A DNA stretch of 15,478 bases, taken from positions 36,555 to 52,032 of the forward strand of contig DLMV01000038.1 in the NCBI GenBank assembly GCA_002478225.1. Direction: 5' to 3'. The notes beneath the pieces are model-generated. The model ran no database searches. It saw nothing but the letters and a program-made list of their open reading frames with translations, and had not been told where the DNA came from. Position 1 is the first letter of the stretch; each line of letters opens with the position of its first letter. Positions 6,697 to 13,982 of the stretch are shown piece after piece. Both the position numbers and the translations under genes were made by a program. The stretch comes from Deltaproteobacteria bacterium UBA7527 (GTDB lineage Bacteria; Desulfobacterota; Syntrophorhabdia; Syntrophorhabdales; Syntrophorhabdaceae).

Positions 6697-6697
6697 G

Positions 6698-7405
6698 CTA
6701 ACGCGCCTTCATCGGACTGAGCACTATCTTGTCGTAGTATGTCACCATAATCGTTATGGCTATGGAAAGAACCACGTATACCAGCGTCGCTGCGGTAAAT
6801 GCCTCAAAGCCCTTGAATGTATAGCTTTCGACCTGACGGGCCTGATAGGTGAGCTCCATGACGCCGATCGTCATTGCGAGCGACGAGTTCTTCGTCAGGT
6901 TCAGGAACTGGTTTATGAGGGGAGGTATGGTAATGCGGACCGCCTGCGGCAGGATGATATACTGCATGGACCTGATATAGGAGAACCCGGAGCTGCGGGC
7001 CGCTTCAAGCTGTTCCTTCGGGATCGAACGGACGCCGGAGCGTATATCCTCTGCGATGAATGCGGATGTATAGATCGTGAGCGCGATCACCGCGGCTCCG
7101 AATTCAAAGTTCGTCCTGTTCAGCCAATCGTTTATCACCGTCGGCAGTATCTTGTATGAACCGAAATACCAGAAAAAGATCTGGACAAGAAGCGGGGTAT
7201 TCCTGAAGAATTCCAGATAGCCGTGGGCAAACCATCTGACGGGTTTGATGCTGCTCATTCGCATCACGGCGATGAGCAGACCGAGAAGAAAAGAAAGGAC
7301 AACGGAGACAAGGGACAACTGAATGGTGGTAGAGAGCCCCGACAGCAGCCATTCAAAATATTTTCCGGAGGTGACAACGGACCAATCGAACTGATACTTG
7401 AGCAA
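6698..7405 (-). CDS. Polar amino acid ABC transporter permease (first)
   Basis: Inner-membrane permease of the GltJ/HisQ type, 235 aa. Residues 18-45 (EWLLSGLSTTIQLSLVSVVL and onward) form the first conserved helix of the His/Glu/Gln permease family. The EAA loop is EAARSSGFSYIRSMQYIILPQ, followed by ITIPPLINQFLNLTKNSSLA. The start is TTG at 7405; no ATG or GTG lies in the first 20 codons, and AAAGGGG is about 10 nt upstream, a loose ribosome binding site. The gene is separated from the binding-protein gene by 79 nt that hold an 11-bp hairpin, which with the weak start would keep permease levels below binding-protein levels (inference). Confidence 0.92.
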   Translation of the reverse strand: MLKYQFDWSVVTSGKYFEWLLSGLSTTIQLSLVSVVLSFLLGLLIAVMRMSSIKPVRWFAHGYLEFFRNTPLLVQIFFWYFGSYKILPTVINDWLNRTNFEFGAAVIALTIYTSAFIAEDIRSGVRSIPKEQLEAARSSGFSYIRSMQYIILPQAVRITIPPLINQFLNLTKNSSLAMTIGVMELTYQARQVESYTFKGFEAFTAATLVYVVLSIAITIMVTYYDKIVLSPMKAR

Positions 7406-7433
7406 AGGCGTTAAACCCCTTTAATGGCTGAAT

Positions 7434-7476
7434 GAAACGGGGAATTGGAAACGCCTTCTCTCCACTTCCCCGTTTC
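7434..7476 (-). promoter_or_regulatory. Intercistronic stem-loop between binding protein and permease genes
   Basis: GAAACGGGGAA (7434-7444) pairs perfectly with 7466-7476, an 11-bp stem with a 21-nt loop, beginning 8 nt after the binding-protein stop on the minus strand. There is no U-tract after it, so it is unlikely to be a full intrinsic terminator. In position it matches the mRNA-stabilising or attenuating hairpins that let binding proteins be made in excess over membrane subunits in other ABC operons. Confidence 0.75.
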
Positions 7477-7484
7477 TTGTTCCC

Positions 7485-8303
7485 TTACTTATCCGCAGTG
7501 ATCTTAAAGCTGCCCCTCTTCAACGGTGTTGGAGAGTTGGGGCCAAACCATTTCTCAAAGATCCTTTTCGCCTCTCCGCTCTTCTCCATTTCAAGTAGGG
7601 TCTTGTTCACAAAGTCAAGGAGCCCTTTTTCACCCTTCTTTATGCCGAGGCCATATGGCTCGTCAGAGATCTGAATATCCGGTATCTCAAATTGTTCCTT
7701 ATTCGGCGCTTTGCCGAGGATATTTGCCAGGATCGACTCGTCCGTCGTGACGGCAAAGACCTTGCCCTGCTGGAGCGCGAGGAATGCCTGCGGATAATCA
7801 TCGAATGAAAGGATCGTTGCCTTTGGCAGCGCCTTTGCTGCGTTCTGCTCTGAGGTTGAGCCTTTTGCTGTTCCGATCCTCTTCCCGTCAAGGTCGGCAA
7901 GGCTCTTCACCGTTCCTTTTTTGACGATGAATTTCTGTCCTGTGAAAAAATAGGTGTAGCTGAAGTCGATCTGCTTCGCGCGCTCGGCGGTCTTCGTCAT
8001 CGTTGCGGCGATGATATCGATATTCCCTTCAATGAGCTGGGGCATGCGGCTTGCGGAGGTAACCGGCTTGAGCTGCAGTTTGACGCCGAGCTTATCGGCA
8101 ATTGCCTTTACAAAATCAACGTCATATCCGACGATCTCCCTCGTCTTCTCATCGACGAAACCGAATCCGGGCGTTGAGTCCTTTACGCCGGCGATGAGAG
8201 CGCCTCTCTTTTTGATCATATCAAGCCTGTCCTGGGCAAACAGGGTGCCGCAAATGCCTGCAACAAACATGAACGCCACGAACATTACAACAAATCTTTT
8301 CAT
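7485..8303 (-). CDS. Periplasmic amino-acid-binding protein of ABC importer (SBP_bac_3)
   Basis: Solute-binding protein of 272 aa, close in style to glutamate/aspartate-binding proteins. A Sec signal peptide spans residues 1-23 (cleavage after LFA). The C18 within VAGIC has isoleucine at -1, so it is not a lipobox and the protein should be soluble and periplasmic. The mature part begins DRLDMIKKRGALIAGVKDST, then carries the family signature GYDVDFVKAIADKLGVKL and the SBP_bac_3 stretch NIDIIAATMTKTAERAKQIDFS. AAGGAGG lies about 8 nt before the ATG at 8303. It is second in the operon after the ATPase. Glutamate/aspartate is the best guess for ligand, but glutamine or other polar amino acids are not excluded. 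Confidence 0.93.
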   Translation of the reverse strand: MKRFVVMFVAFMFVAGICGTLFAQDRLDMIKKRGALIAGVKDSTPGFGFVDEKTREIVGYDVDFVKAIADKLGVKLQLKPVTSASRMPQLIEGNIDIIAATMTKTAERAKQIDFSYTYFFTGQKFIVKKGTVKSLADLDGKRIGTAKGSTSEQNAAKALPKATILSFDDYPQAFLALQQGKVFAVTTDESILANILGKAPNKEQFEIPDIQISDEPYGLGIKKGEKGLLDFVNKTLLEMEKSGEAKRIFEKWFGPNSPTPLKRGSFKITADK

Positions 8304-8327
8304 ACCCTTTCCTCCTTAATGTAAAAA

Positions 8328-9062
8328 TTAGTGCATTGGCGAGAGGACCTCTTTCAGGAACTGCTGCGCCCTCTCATGTTTTGGATTTTTGAAAAATTCA
8401 TCCGGTGCTGCTTCTTCCAGGATCTGGCCTTCGTCCATAAAGACCACCCTGTCAGAAACCTCGCTGGCAAACCCCATCTCGTGAGTCACCACGATCATTG
8501 TCATACCCGACTGCGCCAGGTCTTTCATAACAAGGAGCACCTCCCCGATCATCTCCGGGTCAAGCGCTGACGTCGGTTCATCAAAGAGCATGATCCTCGG
8601 CTTCATGGCAAGCGCGCGCGCTATTGCGACCCTTTGCTGCTGTCCTCCGGAGAGCTGTGTGGGGTATGCGTCACGCTTTTCAATGAGTCCGACCCGTTCG
8701 AGGAGCATCATGGCCTGGCTTTCCGCTCCGTTTTTGCTCATCTTGCGGATCTTGATCGGGGCGAGGGTAATATTCCTCATAACGGAAAGGTGGGGATACA
8801 GGTTAAACTGCTGGAAAACAAAGCCAATCTCTGCCCTGAGCTTGTTGATATCCGCCTTGCTGTCGGAGAGGTCCAGGCCGTCAACAATAAGCGTCCCCTG
8901 GTTGATCGGTTCCAGCTTGTTTATCGTTCGTATCAGCGTCGATTTTCCTGATCCGGATGGCCCGCACACTACCAGCACCTCTCCCTGGTTCACATGGAGA
9001 TTGATGTCATTGAGAACATGAAGGTCTTTGAACCACTTGTGTACCCCTTTAAAGGTGATCAC
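8328..9062 (-). CDS. Polar amino acid ABC transporter ATP-binding protein
   Basis: Cytoplasmic ATPase of the GlnQ/GltL type, 244 aa. Numbered from the GTG at 9062: Walker A GPSGSGKST (34-42), Q-loop VFQQFNLYPH (82-91), ABC signature LSGGQQQ (137-143), Walker B IMLFDE (157-162), D-loop SALD (165-168) and switch histidine H194. GAGGAG sits 6 nt upstream of GTG 9062, whereas the in-frame TTG at 9068 would abut it with no spacing, so GTG is chosen. It is the first gene of the importer operon, with a good promoter 66 nt or more upstream. It energises the two permeases via their EAA loops. Confidence 0.94.
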   Translation of the reverse strand: MITFKGVHKWFKDLHVLNDINLHVNQGEVLVVCGPSGSGKSTLIRTINKLEPINQGTLIVDGLDLSDSKADINKLRAEIGFVFQQFNLYPHLSVMRNITLAPIKIRKMSKNGAESQAMMLLERVGLIEKRDAYPTQLSGGQQQRVAIARALAMKPRIMLFDEPTSALDPEMIGEVLLVMKDLAQSGMTMIVVTHEMGFASEVSDRVVFMDEGQILEEAAPDEFFKNPKHERAQQFLKEVLSPMH

Positions 9063-9127
9063 CCGCAACTCCTCATTCTATTGCACAGTTTGCTTTTCTG
9101 TTGGCCGCACAATTCACAAAACATTAC

Positions 9128-9156
9128 ATTATATAAAAATCCGTTTTAATAAACAA
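9128..9156 (-). promoter_or_regulatory. Promoter of the amino acid ABC importer operon
   Basis: Minus strand TTGTTT (9156-9151), a 17-nt spacer, then a perfect TATAAT (9133-9128). Predicted start of transcription is near 9121, giving a leader of about 59 nt to the GTG at 9062. The -35 lies only 7 nt after the stop of the upstream HAD gene, so the importer is probably transcribed as its own unit. Confidence 0.65.
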
Positions 9157-9162
9157 TGATTT

Positions 9163-9822
9163 TCATCGACTTGGCATCCAAGGCAAGGGTTCAAGGGTTA
9201 GCACTCCTCTTATGTCGTCGAATATGAACGTTGCCCCTACCTTTTCAAAACCATCTTTCGCCGTCCTCCCCGTAAGAACCCCTGCAGTACTTATATTCAG
9301 CGCTCTGCCGGCCATGATATCTGTGGGATGGTCTCCCACCAGGATCACATCGTCGGGTTCAAGCCGTAAACTGCGAAGGGCCTCCAGGACATGAAGAGGA
9401 TTGGGCTTGACGTATTGCGTGTCGTCTCGGGTCACAATGCAATCTGCGTAGTTCCTGATATCCGGGAATACCTCTTTGAGCACATCCATACAGCTTCTCG
9501 TGATGATCCCGATCAAAATGCCCCGGTGCTTGAGGTATCGCAAGACATCCCGCGTATAAGGATATACGTCTTTCCCTTTCGATGCCTCTACTTCAAGATC
9601 CCTCAGCCTTGTATATGCTTCCTGCTTGAACCGGGTATTTTTGCCATCAAGCGTGGCCTCTATCGCATTGATCATCTCGATGATATATTGGTTTCTGAGT
9701 AATAGGATCACATCGTCTTTTACATAACGCCGGGCAATCGCTTCTATCTCTGCCCTCAAAAGATCAAAATCCAGGGTCAATTCCGTTAGCGTTCCGTCAA
9801 AATCGAATATTATACCCTTCAT
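9163..9822 (-). CDS. HAD-superfamily (subfamily IA) phosphatase
   Basis: Small-molecule phosphatase of the haloacid dehalogenase superfamily, 219 aa, phosphoglycolate-phosphatase-like. Motif I is DFDGT (nucleophile D7, general acid D9), motif II is T108 in IITRS, motif III is K139 in YVKPNP, and motif IV is VGDHPTDI (D164, D168). A helical cap lies between residues 15 and 85, as in subfamily IA. The ATG at 9822 is fixed by the motif I position, but no Shine-Dalgarno is visible: the 5' flank is a pyrimidine run and then a heptamer repeat array starting 14 nt upstream. It lies downstream of serA on the same strand, across 251 nt of repeats. A phosphoserine phosphatase role is possible but unproven. 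Confidence 0.88.
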   Translation of the reverse strand: MKGIIFDFDGTLTELTLDFDLLRAEIEAIARRYVKDDVILLLRNQYIIEMINAIEATLDGKNTRFKQEAYTRLRDLEVEASKGKDVYPYTRDVLRYLKHRGILIGIITRSCMDVLKEVFPDIRNYADCIVTRDDTQYVKPNPLHVLEALRSLRLEPDDVILVGDHPTDIMAGRALNISTAGVLTGRTAKDGFEKVGATFIFDDIRGVLTLEPLPWMPSR

Positions 9823-9836
9823 GAGAGAAAAAGACA

Positions 9837-10066
9837 GCTCATAGCTGATGGCTCATAGCAAATCGTACATCGTAGTTCGTATATCGTATATCGGGATTGC
9901 AATAAATCCGTTCGGGGTGATGCCTTCGGCGTTGGGCGAGAAAGGCAGCAGAGAGCGGAGAGTCGAGGGCAGAGAGATGAACTTGTCTCTTTGGTTTCTC
10001 ACCTTTCACCTTTCACGCCTCATGTTTTACTATGAGCCATGAGCTATGAACCATGAGCCGGTCTTC
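9837..10066. repeat. Heptamer repeat region forming a long nested inverted repeat
   Basis: The gap between serA and the HAD gene is almost wholly 7-nt-period sequence: GCTCATA/GCTGATG/GCTCATA, TCGTACA/TCGTAGT/TCGTATA/TCGTATA, AGAGCGG/AGAGTCG/AGGGCAG/AGAGATG, TCTCACC/TTTCACC/TTTCACG, and ATGAGCC/ATGAGCT/ATGAACC/ATGAGCC. The outer blocks 9837-9859 and 10029-10051 are reverse complements at 20 of 23 positions, and inner GA-rich and TC-rich blocks also face each other. The right end touches the serA stop codon. No coding potential is apparent; a short forward frame here is just translated repeat. Confidence 0.8.
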
Positions 10067-10073
10067 ATGGTTG

Positions 10074-11669
10074 TTATGACAGGTCGATCCTTTTCGCGGA
10101 GACGATATTCGGCAGGGATTGTATCTCCCTGACCACGTTATCTTCAACCTCTTTATCGAGGTCTAAAAGCGAAATTGCAAGTCCGCCGGGGGTCTCCCGC
10201 CCAAAGTGCATGCCGGCAATGTTTATCCCCCGTATAAAGAAGACGTTCCCAATGCTGGCAATGACACCGGGCTTGTCGTAATTATAGACTAAGAGCATAT
10301 GCCCCTTCAGGTCTGCCTCAAGGTAGATATTGTTGATCTTTATCAGCCGCGGCTCCTTCTTGCCAAAGAGCGTGCCTTGAACTGTGTTCTGATTCTTGTC
10401 GCCTTTGACCGTGATGGCAAGAAGCGATGTGAAGTCTTCGTGTTCCTCTGTCTTGGTCTCTATGATCTTAACTCCGCGGCTTTTCGCGATCAACGGCGCG
10501 TTCACGTAATTTACACCTTCCATCTGCTGTGCGAGGATATTTTTCACGATCCCCTGCGTCAGGATCTTCGTCTCGACCTCTGATATCTCTCCCATATACT
10601 GGATCTGGATCTCCTGAATGGGAAATTCCGTAATCGCTGATACGATGCTCGCGCAATTCTCAGAAAGCTTCAGATAGGGTGTTATCTGCCGGGCAACCTC
10701 GAGCGACACTGACGGTGCATTGACGCTGTTCTTTATAACGCTATTTTTGAAAAAATCCACTATCTGATTTGCGATGTCAATGGCGACCTTGTCCTGGGCC
10801 TCCTTCGTAGATGCTCCAAGATGGGGGGTACATACTGTCTTTTCGGAAAGGACAAGAGGGTTGTCTGCAGGAGGGGGCTCCTGGTCGAATACATCAAGAG
10901 CCGCAAATCCAACGTGACCGCTCTCGAGCGCCTCCAGGAGGTCTTTTTCATTGACGATAGGACCTCGCGCCACATTGACGATTATGGCGCCTTTTTTCAT
11001 CTTTGCGATCGTATCCTTGTTGATCAGATTTCGTGTGTCCTTTACGAGCGGTACATGAACAGCGATAAAATCGCTCAATTTCAGGAGCGTATCGAAATCG
11101 ACGAGTTCGATCCCTTTGCTTTCGGCAAACTCCTTTGAAACATAAAGGTCATAGGCGATCACTTTCATCCCAAGGGCTATGGCCTTTTCAGCCACGAGCG
11201 AACCTATGTTGCCTATCCCGATGACGCCGAGGGTCTTTTCGTAGACCTCGATGCCCATGAGGGCCTTTTTCTCCCACTTCCCCTGCTTCATCGTTCTATC
11301 TGCATAGGCGATCTTGCGAGCCGCTGCAAACATCAGGGCAATGCTGTGCTCTGCTGCGGCTAAGGCATTCCCCTGGGGCGTGTTCATAACAATAATGCCC
11401 TTTTCTGTGGCAGCCGCCACATCAACGTTGTCAACGCCGATCCCGGCCCTCCCGATGACCCGCAGCTTGTTCCCGTTCGCAATGATCTCCTTGGTTACCT
11501 TCGCAGCGCTTCTCACGATCAACGCGTCATAGTCACCGATGATAGCCTGAAGTTCTTCGCCCTTCAATCCGGTCTTCACGTCGGCAATAAGGTTGTTTGA
11601 CTTCAGTATGTCGATAGCTTTAGCCGATAGTTCATCTGCGATCAGCACCTTTATGTTTTCTTTTACCAT
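10074..11669 (-). CDS. serA: D-3-phosphoglycerate dehydrogenase, long form
   Basis: First enzyme of the phosphorylated serine pathway: NAD-dependent oxidation of 3-phosphoglycerate. It has 531 aa from the ATG at 11669. The NAD-binding GVIGIGNIG is at 148-156, and the catalytic residues are R235 (VNVARGP), E264 (DQEPP) and H283 (TPHLGAS). An intervening ASB-type domain (about 325-450) is followed by a C-terminal ACT domain beginning near HMLLVYNYDKPGVIASIG, where serine feedback usually acts. The frame extends to an ATG at 11708, overlapping the upstream gene; 11669 is preferred because homologues begin near VKVLIAD and GGGGGA lies upstream. It is 20 nt after the aminotransferase stop, in one operon with it. 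Confidence 0.95.
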   Translation of the reverse strand: MVKENIKVLIADELSAKAIDILKSNNLIADVKTGLKGEELQAIIGDYDALIVRSAAKVTKEIIANGNKLRVIGRAGIGVDNVDVAAATEKGIIVMNTPQGNALAAAEHSIALMFAAARKIAYADRTMKQGKWEKKALMGIEVYEKTLGVIGIGNIGSLVAEKAIALGMKVIAYDLYVSKEFAESKGIELVDFDTLLKLSDFIAVHVPLVKDTRNLINKDTIAKMKKGAIIVNVARGPIVNEKDLLEALESGHVGFAALDVFDQEPPPADNPLVLSEKTVCTPHLGASTKEAQDKVAIDIANQIVDFFKNSVIKNSVNAPSVSLEVARQITPYLKLSENCASIVSAITEFPIQEIQIQYMGEISEVETKILTQGIVKNILAQQMEGVNYVNAPLIAKSRGVKIIETKTEEHEDFTSLLAITVKGDKNQNTVQGTLFGKKEPRLIKINNIYLEADLKGHMLLVYNYDKPGVIASIGNVFFIRGINIAGMHFGRETPGGLAISLLDLDKEVEDNVVREIQSLPNIVSAKRIDLS

Positions 11670-11689
11670 GAAGTCCCCCGCGTTCGTTT

Positions 11690-12829
11690 TTATGAATCCT
11701 TCAAACACTCTACTGCCTTTGCCACGCCTGCTCCCATCTGGAACTTGTATCCCAGGTCTCTTAAGGTGAACTCAAGGGCGGAGATCGCGGTTATCACATC
11801 GTATTTATCGGCGTAGCCCAGGGTTGCGATCCTGAAGATCTTGCCTTTCAGCTGGTCCTGTCCGCCGGCGCCGGTCACGCCATATTTCTTCCACATGGAC
11901 TTGTAGATCGCCTGGCCGTCGATCCCTTCCGGGGCAACAATGGCGGTAACCGCCGGACTCGGGGACTTGGCAAATACCTTGAGGCCCAAAGCGACGGCCG
12001 CTTCTCGTGTCGCCTTCGAGAGCATGTCGATCCTCTTGTAGACATTATCCAGACCTTCTGCCTTGATCATCCGGAGCGCCTGCATGAGGCCGATGATGAG
12101 AGAGATTGCAGGCGTGAAATTGGTCTGGTTCTTCTGAAGGTTAGCGAGTTCCTTTGTCCAGTTGAAATAGAACTTCGGGATCTTTGAATTCTTGTTGAAC
12201 TCCCATGCCTTGTCGCTGACGCCGGCAAAGGCAAGCCCCGGCGGCAGCATGAGGGCCTTCTGTGAGCCGGCGACAAGAACATCTATGTTCCAGGCATCCT
12301 GGGGCAGTTCAAAGACGCCTACGCCGGTGATGCCATCGACAACCATGAGGGTATTGGGATAATTCCTGACGATCGCCGCGACCTCTTTCACAGGAAACCC
12401 GGCGCCTGTTGATGTCTCCGTAGCCTGCATATAGACTGCCTTTGCTTCAGGATTGGCCTTCAGGGTTTTTTCGACGACGGCCGGGTCCAGAATGTCCCCC
12501 CACGGCAGGTCGATATTGACAGCCTCAACGCCATATGCCTTACAGATATTTGCCCACCTCTCACCAAATTTGCCGCTCCGGATACATATCGCCTTATCGC
12601 CCGGTGAGAGCATATTGGTAACAGCGCCTTCCATCGCGCCGGTACCCGAGGATGCAAAGATAAGGACCTCGTTCTTCGTGCCGAAGAGATACTTGAGGTT
12701 GTCTCTCACTTCCTGCACGATCTCCTCAAAGAGAGGGTTTCTGTGATGGATTATAGGCTCTGCCATCTTCAAAAGCACTTCAGGCGGTATTGCGGTTGGC
12801 CCTGGCGCAAGCAAGTATCTCTTTTGCAT
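11690..12829 (-). CDS. Class V (serine-glyoxylate/alanine-glyoxylate type) aminotransferase
   Basis: PLP-dependent aminotransferase of fold type I, class V, 379 aa from the ATG at 12829, which has AAGGAGG with 6 nt spacing. The in-frame extension to 12865 lacks such a site. The family N-terminus LLAPGPTAIPPEVL is followed by IHHRNPLF (26-33), the PLP-phosphate loop SSGTGAMEG (60-68), D165 in MVVDGITGVG, and the Schiff-base lysine K191 in AGSQKALMLPPGLA. Homologues paired with serA in other bacteria and archaea are thought to stand in for SerC in making phosphoserine; that role here is inferred from the serA neighbour. The lysine context and the absence of a desulfurase active-site cysteine loop argue against an IscS/NifS identity. 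Confidence 0.92.
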   Translation of the reverse strand: MQKRYLLAPGPTAIPPEVLLKMAEPIIHHRNPLFEEIVQEVRDNLKYLFGTKNEVLIFASSGTGAMEGAVTNMLSPGDKAICIRSGKFGERWANICKAYGVEAVNIDLPWGDILDPAVVEKTLKANPEAKAVYMQATETSTGAGFPVKEVAAIVRNYPNTLMVVDGITGVGVFELPQDAWNIDVLVAGSQKALMLPPGLAFAGVSDKAWEFNKNSKIPKFYFNWTKELANLQKNQTNFTPAISLIIGLMQALRMIKAEGLDNVYKRIDMLSKATREAAVALGLKVFAKSPSPAVTAIVAPEGIDGQAIYKSMWKKYGVTGAGGQDQLKGKIFRIATLGYADKYDVITAISALEFTLRDLGYKFQMGAGVAKAVECLKDS

Positions 12830-12867
12830 TGTTGTCCTCCTTGAAAGGGGTAGGTTTTTGTGCAAAT

Positions 12868-12896
12868 ATATTAAAGATTCCCACGGGAAAGGTCAA
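12868..12896 (-). promoter_or_regulatory. Promoter of the aminotransferase-serA operon with palindrome in the spacer
   Basis: Minus strand TTGACC (12896-12891), 17-nt spacer, TAATAT (12873-12868), with an expected leader of about 31 nt to the ATG at 12829. The spacer carries the inverted repeat TTCCC-N2-GGGAA (12878-12889), placed where a bound repressor would block polymerase. No riboswitch-like fold was recognised in the short leader. Confidence 0.6.
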
Positions 12897-12937
12897 GCGA
12901 AACATTTCACATTAGCTGATCGCCGCTCATTCAATAA

Positions 12938-12966
12938 TAGAAAAATCTGCTGCCGTGTGGTATAGT
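12938..12966 (+). promoter_or_regulatory. Candidate extended -10 promoter of iscU-yjbQ
   Basis: TATAGT at 12961-12966 is preceded by TGG (extended -10), with a weak -35 TAGAAA at 12938-12943 and a 17-nt spacer. The iscU ATG is 60 nt downstream of the -10. The -10 region copies the one before the dsbC-like gene. No IscR-type site was recognised. Confidence 0.45.
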
Positions 12967-13026
12967 AGGCAAAAAGAGTCCTCTTGTTTTAATTGCTTAC
13001 GATAGGGAGCCGGGAGGAGGTTGGCA

Positions 13027-13413
13027 ATGGCGCATGGGCCATATACAGAAACGGTAATGGACCATTTCATGCACCCCAGGAATGTAGGTGAGATCGAAGA
13101 TGCCGATGGTGTAGCAGAGGTAGGGAGCGCTGCCTGCGGGGACACGACAAAACTTTTTCTTAAGATAGAGGATGACAGGATTGTTGATGCAAAGTTCCAG
13201 ACCTTCGGGTGCAGCGCTGCCATTGCCTCAAGCAGCATGACCACAGAGATGATAAAAGGGAAGACAATTGAACAGGCCTTAAAGATAACCAACAAGGAGG
13301 TTATGGAGGCGTTGGGCGGTCTTCCGGAGATAAAACACCACTGTTCGGTCATGGCGGAAGATTCTGTCAAGGCAGCCATAGAGGACTACCTTAAGAAAAA
13401 AGGTCGGGGATAG
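13027..13413 (+). CDS. iscU: Iron-sulfur cluster scaffold protein IscU/NifU-like
   Basis: Scaffold on which [2Fe-2S] clusters are assembled from desulfurase sulfur and iron. It has 128 aa from the ATG at 13027, which is 6 nt after GGGAGGAGG; a TTG at 13021 is too close to that site. The three ligand cysteines match the IscU positions: C37 (AACGDTTKL, with D39), C62 (FGCSAAIASSS) and C106 (HHCSVMAED). LPEIK (99-103) occupies the position of the HscA-binding LPPVK of E. coli. No NifU C-terminal domains are fused. Neither iscS nor hscA is beside it; instead yjbQ follows after 7 nt and a class V aminotransferase is divergent. Confidence 0.93.
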   Translation: MAHGPYTETVMDHFMHPRNVGEIEDADGVAEVGSAACGDTTKLFLKIEDDRIVDAKFQTFGCSAAIASSSMTTEMIKGKTIEQALKITNKEVMEALGGLPEIKHHCSVMAEDSVKAAIEDYLKKKGRG

Positions 13414-13420
13414 CCGTTCA

Positions 13421-13804
13421 ATGATTGAAATACGGGTCAAGACATCAAAACGGGTCGAGGCGCTCAATATCTCAGAGCTCGTAGAAAAGGCGACAGGAGG
13501 CAAGCAGGGCAGTCTTCTCCATGTATATACTCCGCACACAACCTGCGGCCTTACGATTAACGAAGATGCCGACCCGAATGTGATGAGAGACATTCTTGAC
13601 GCGCTTGAGCGCGCAGTCCCGGCGAACTATCCTTACAGACACAGTGAAGGCAATTCGGATGCCCATATAAAGGCAACCCTTACCGGATCGTCGGTGACCG
13701 TGCCATGTCTTCAGGGCAAACCTGCGTTCGGAACGTGGCAGGGGATCTTTCTCATGGAGTTCGACGGACCGCGGGAGCGGAAAGTAATAATAACGCTGAT
13801 ATAA
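13421..13804 (+). CDS. yjbQ: YjbQ/UPF0047 family protein (secondary thiamine-phosphate synthase type)
   Basis: Small trimeric-fold protein of 127 aa, the usual length for YjbQ/TIGR00149. The diagnostic motifs are all present: YTPHTTCGLTINEDADPNV (36-54), HSEGNSDAHIKATLTGSSV (74-92) and GTWQGIFLMEFDGPRERKV (104-122). H39, H74 and H82 are candidate active-site residues. E. coli YjbQ shows a weak thiamine-phosphate synthase activity, but the physiological role is open. The gene begins 7 nt after the iscU stop with only a weak GGGGAT upstream, so it is likely translated from the iscU message. An array of AT-rich heptamer repeats starts a few nucleotides after its stop. Confidence 0.92.
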   Translation: MIEIRVKTSKRVEALNISELVEKATGGKQGSLLHVYTPHTTCGLTINEDADPNVMRDILDALERAVPANYPYRHSEGNSDAHIKATLTGSSVTVPCLQGKPAFGTWQGIFLMEFDGPRERKVIITLI

Positions 13805-13811
13805 CATGAAG

Positions 13812-13965
13812 ACAAATCCTAAATTCGAATTTCTAAATTCTAAACAAATTCAAATGTTCCAATTTCCTAATATCAAAACGGACAGGGTTTCCAGGTTTTG
13901 AACATTTGTTATTCATATTTTGATATTGTTTAGAATGTGGTGCTTAGAAATTAGAGATTGATCCA
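13812..13965. repeat. AT-rich heptamer repeats arranged as a long imperfect hairpin
   Basis: 7-nt-period units such as AAATCCT/AAATTCG/AATTTCT/AAATTCT on the left are mirrored on the right. Three blocks pair in nested order: 13828-13836 with 13944-13952 (9 bp), 13837-13847 with 13926-13936 (11 bp), and 13853-13859 with 13900-13906 (7 bp). The gap between yjbQ and the next gene is almost entirely this structure. It could act as a transcription terminator or be a passive repeat. Confidence 0.75.
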
Positions 13966-13982
13966 ATTGAAGGGGGATTACA

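Noticed and set aside
7434..7476. Intrinsic terminator after the binding-protein gene
   Set aside because: The stem is perfect but no U-tract follows on the transcribed strand, and the permeases downstream have no evident promoter of their own.
9848..10042. Forward 64-codon frame in the serA-HAD gap
   Set aside because: It is translated heptamer repeat with no ribosome site or recognisable protein features.
9837..10066. CRISPR-like array
   Set aside because: Units are 7 nt, degenerate and contiguous, with no spacers and no cas genes.
11690..12829. Cysteine desulfurase (iscS/nifS) divergent from iscU
   Set aside because: The lysine motif GSQKAL and N-terminal LAPGPT are of the serine/alanine-glyoxylate aminotransferase type, and no desulfurase cysteine loop is seen.
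12830..12867. Riboswitch in the serine operon leader
   Set aside because: The predicted leader is only about 31 nt, too short for known riboswitch folds.
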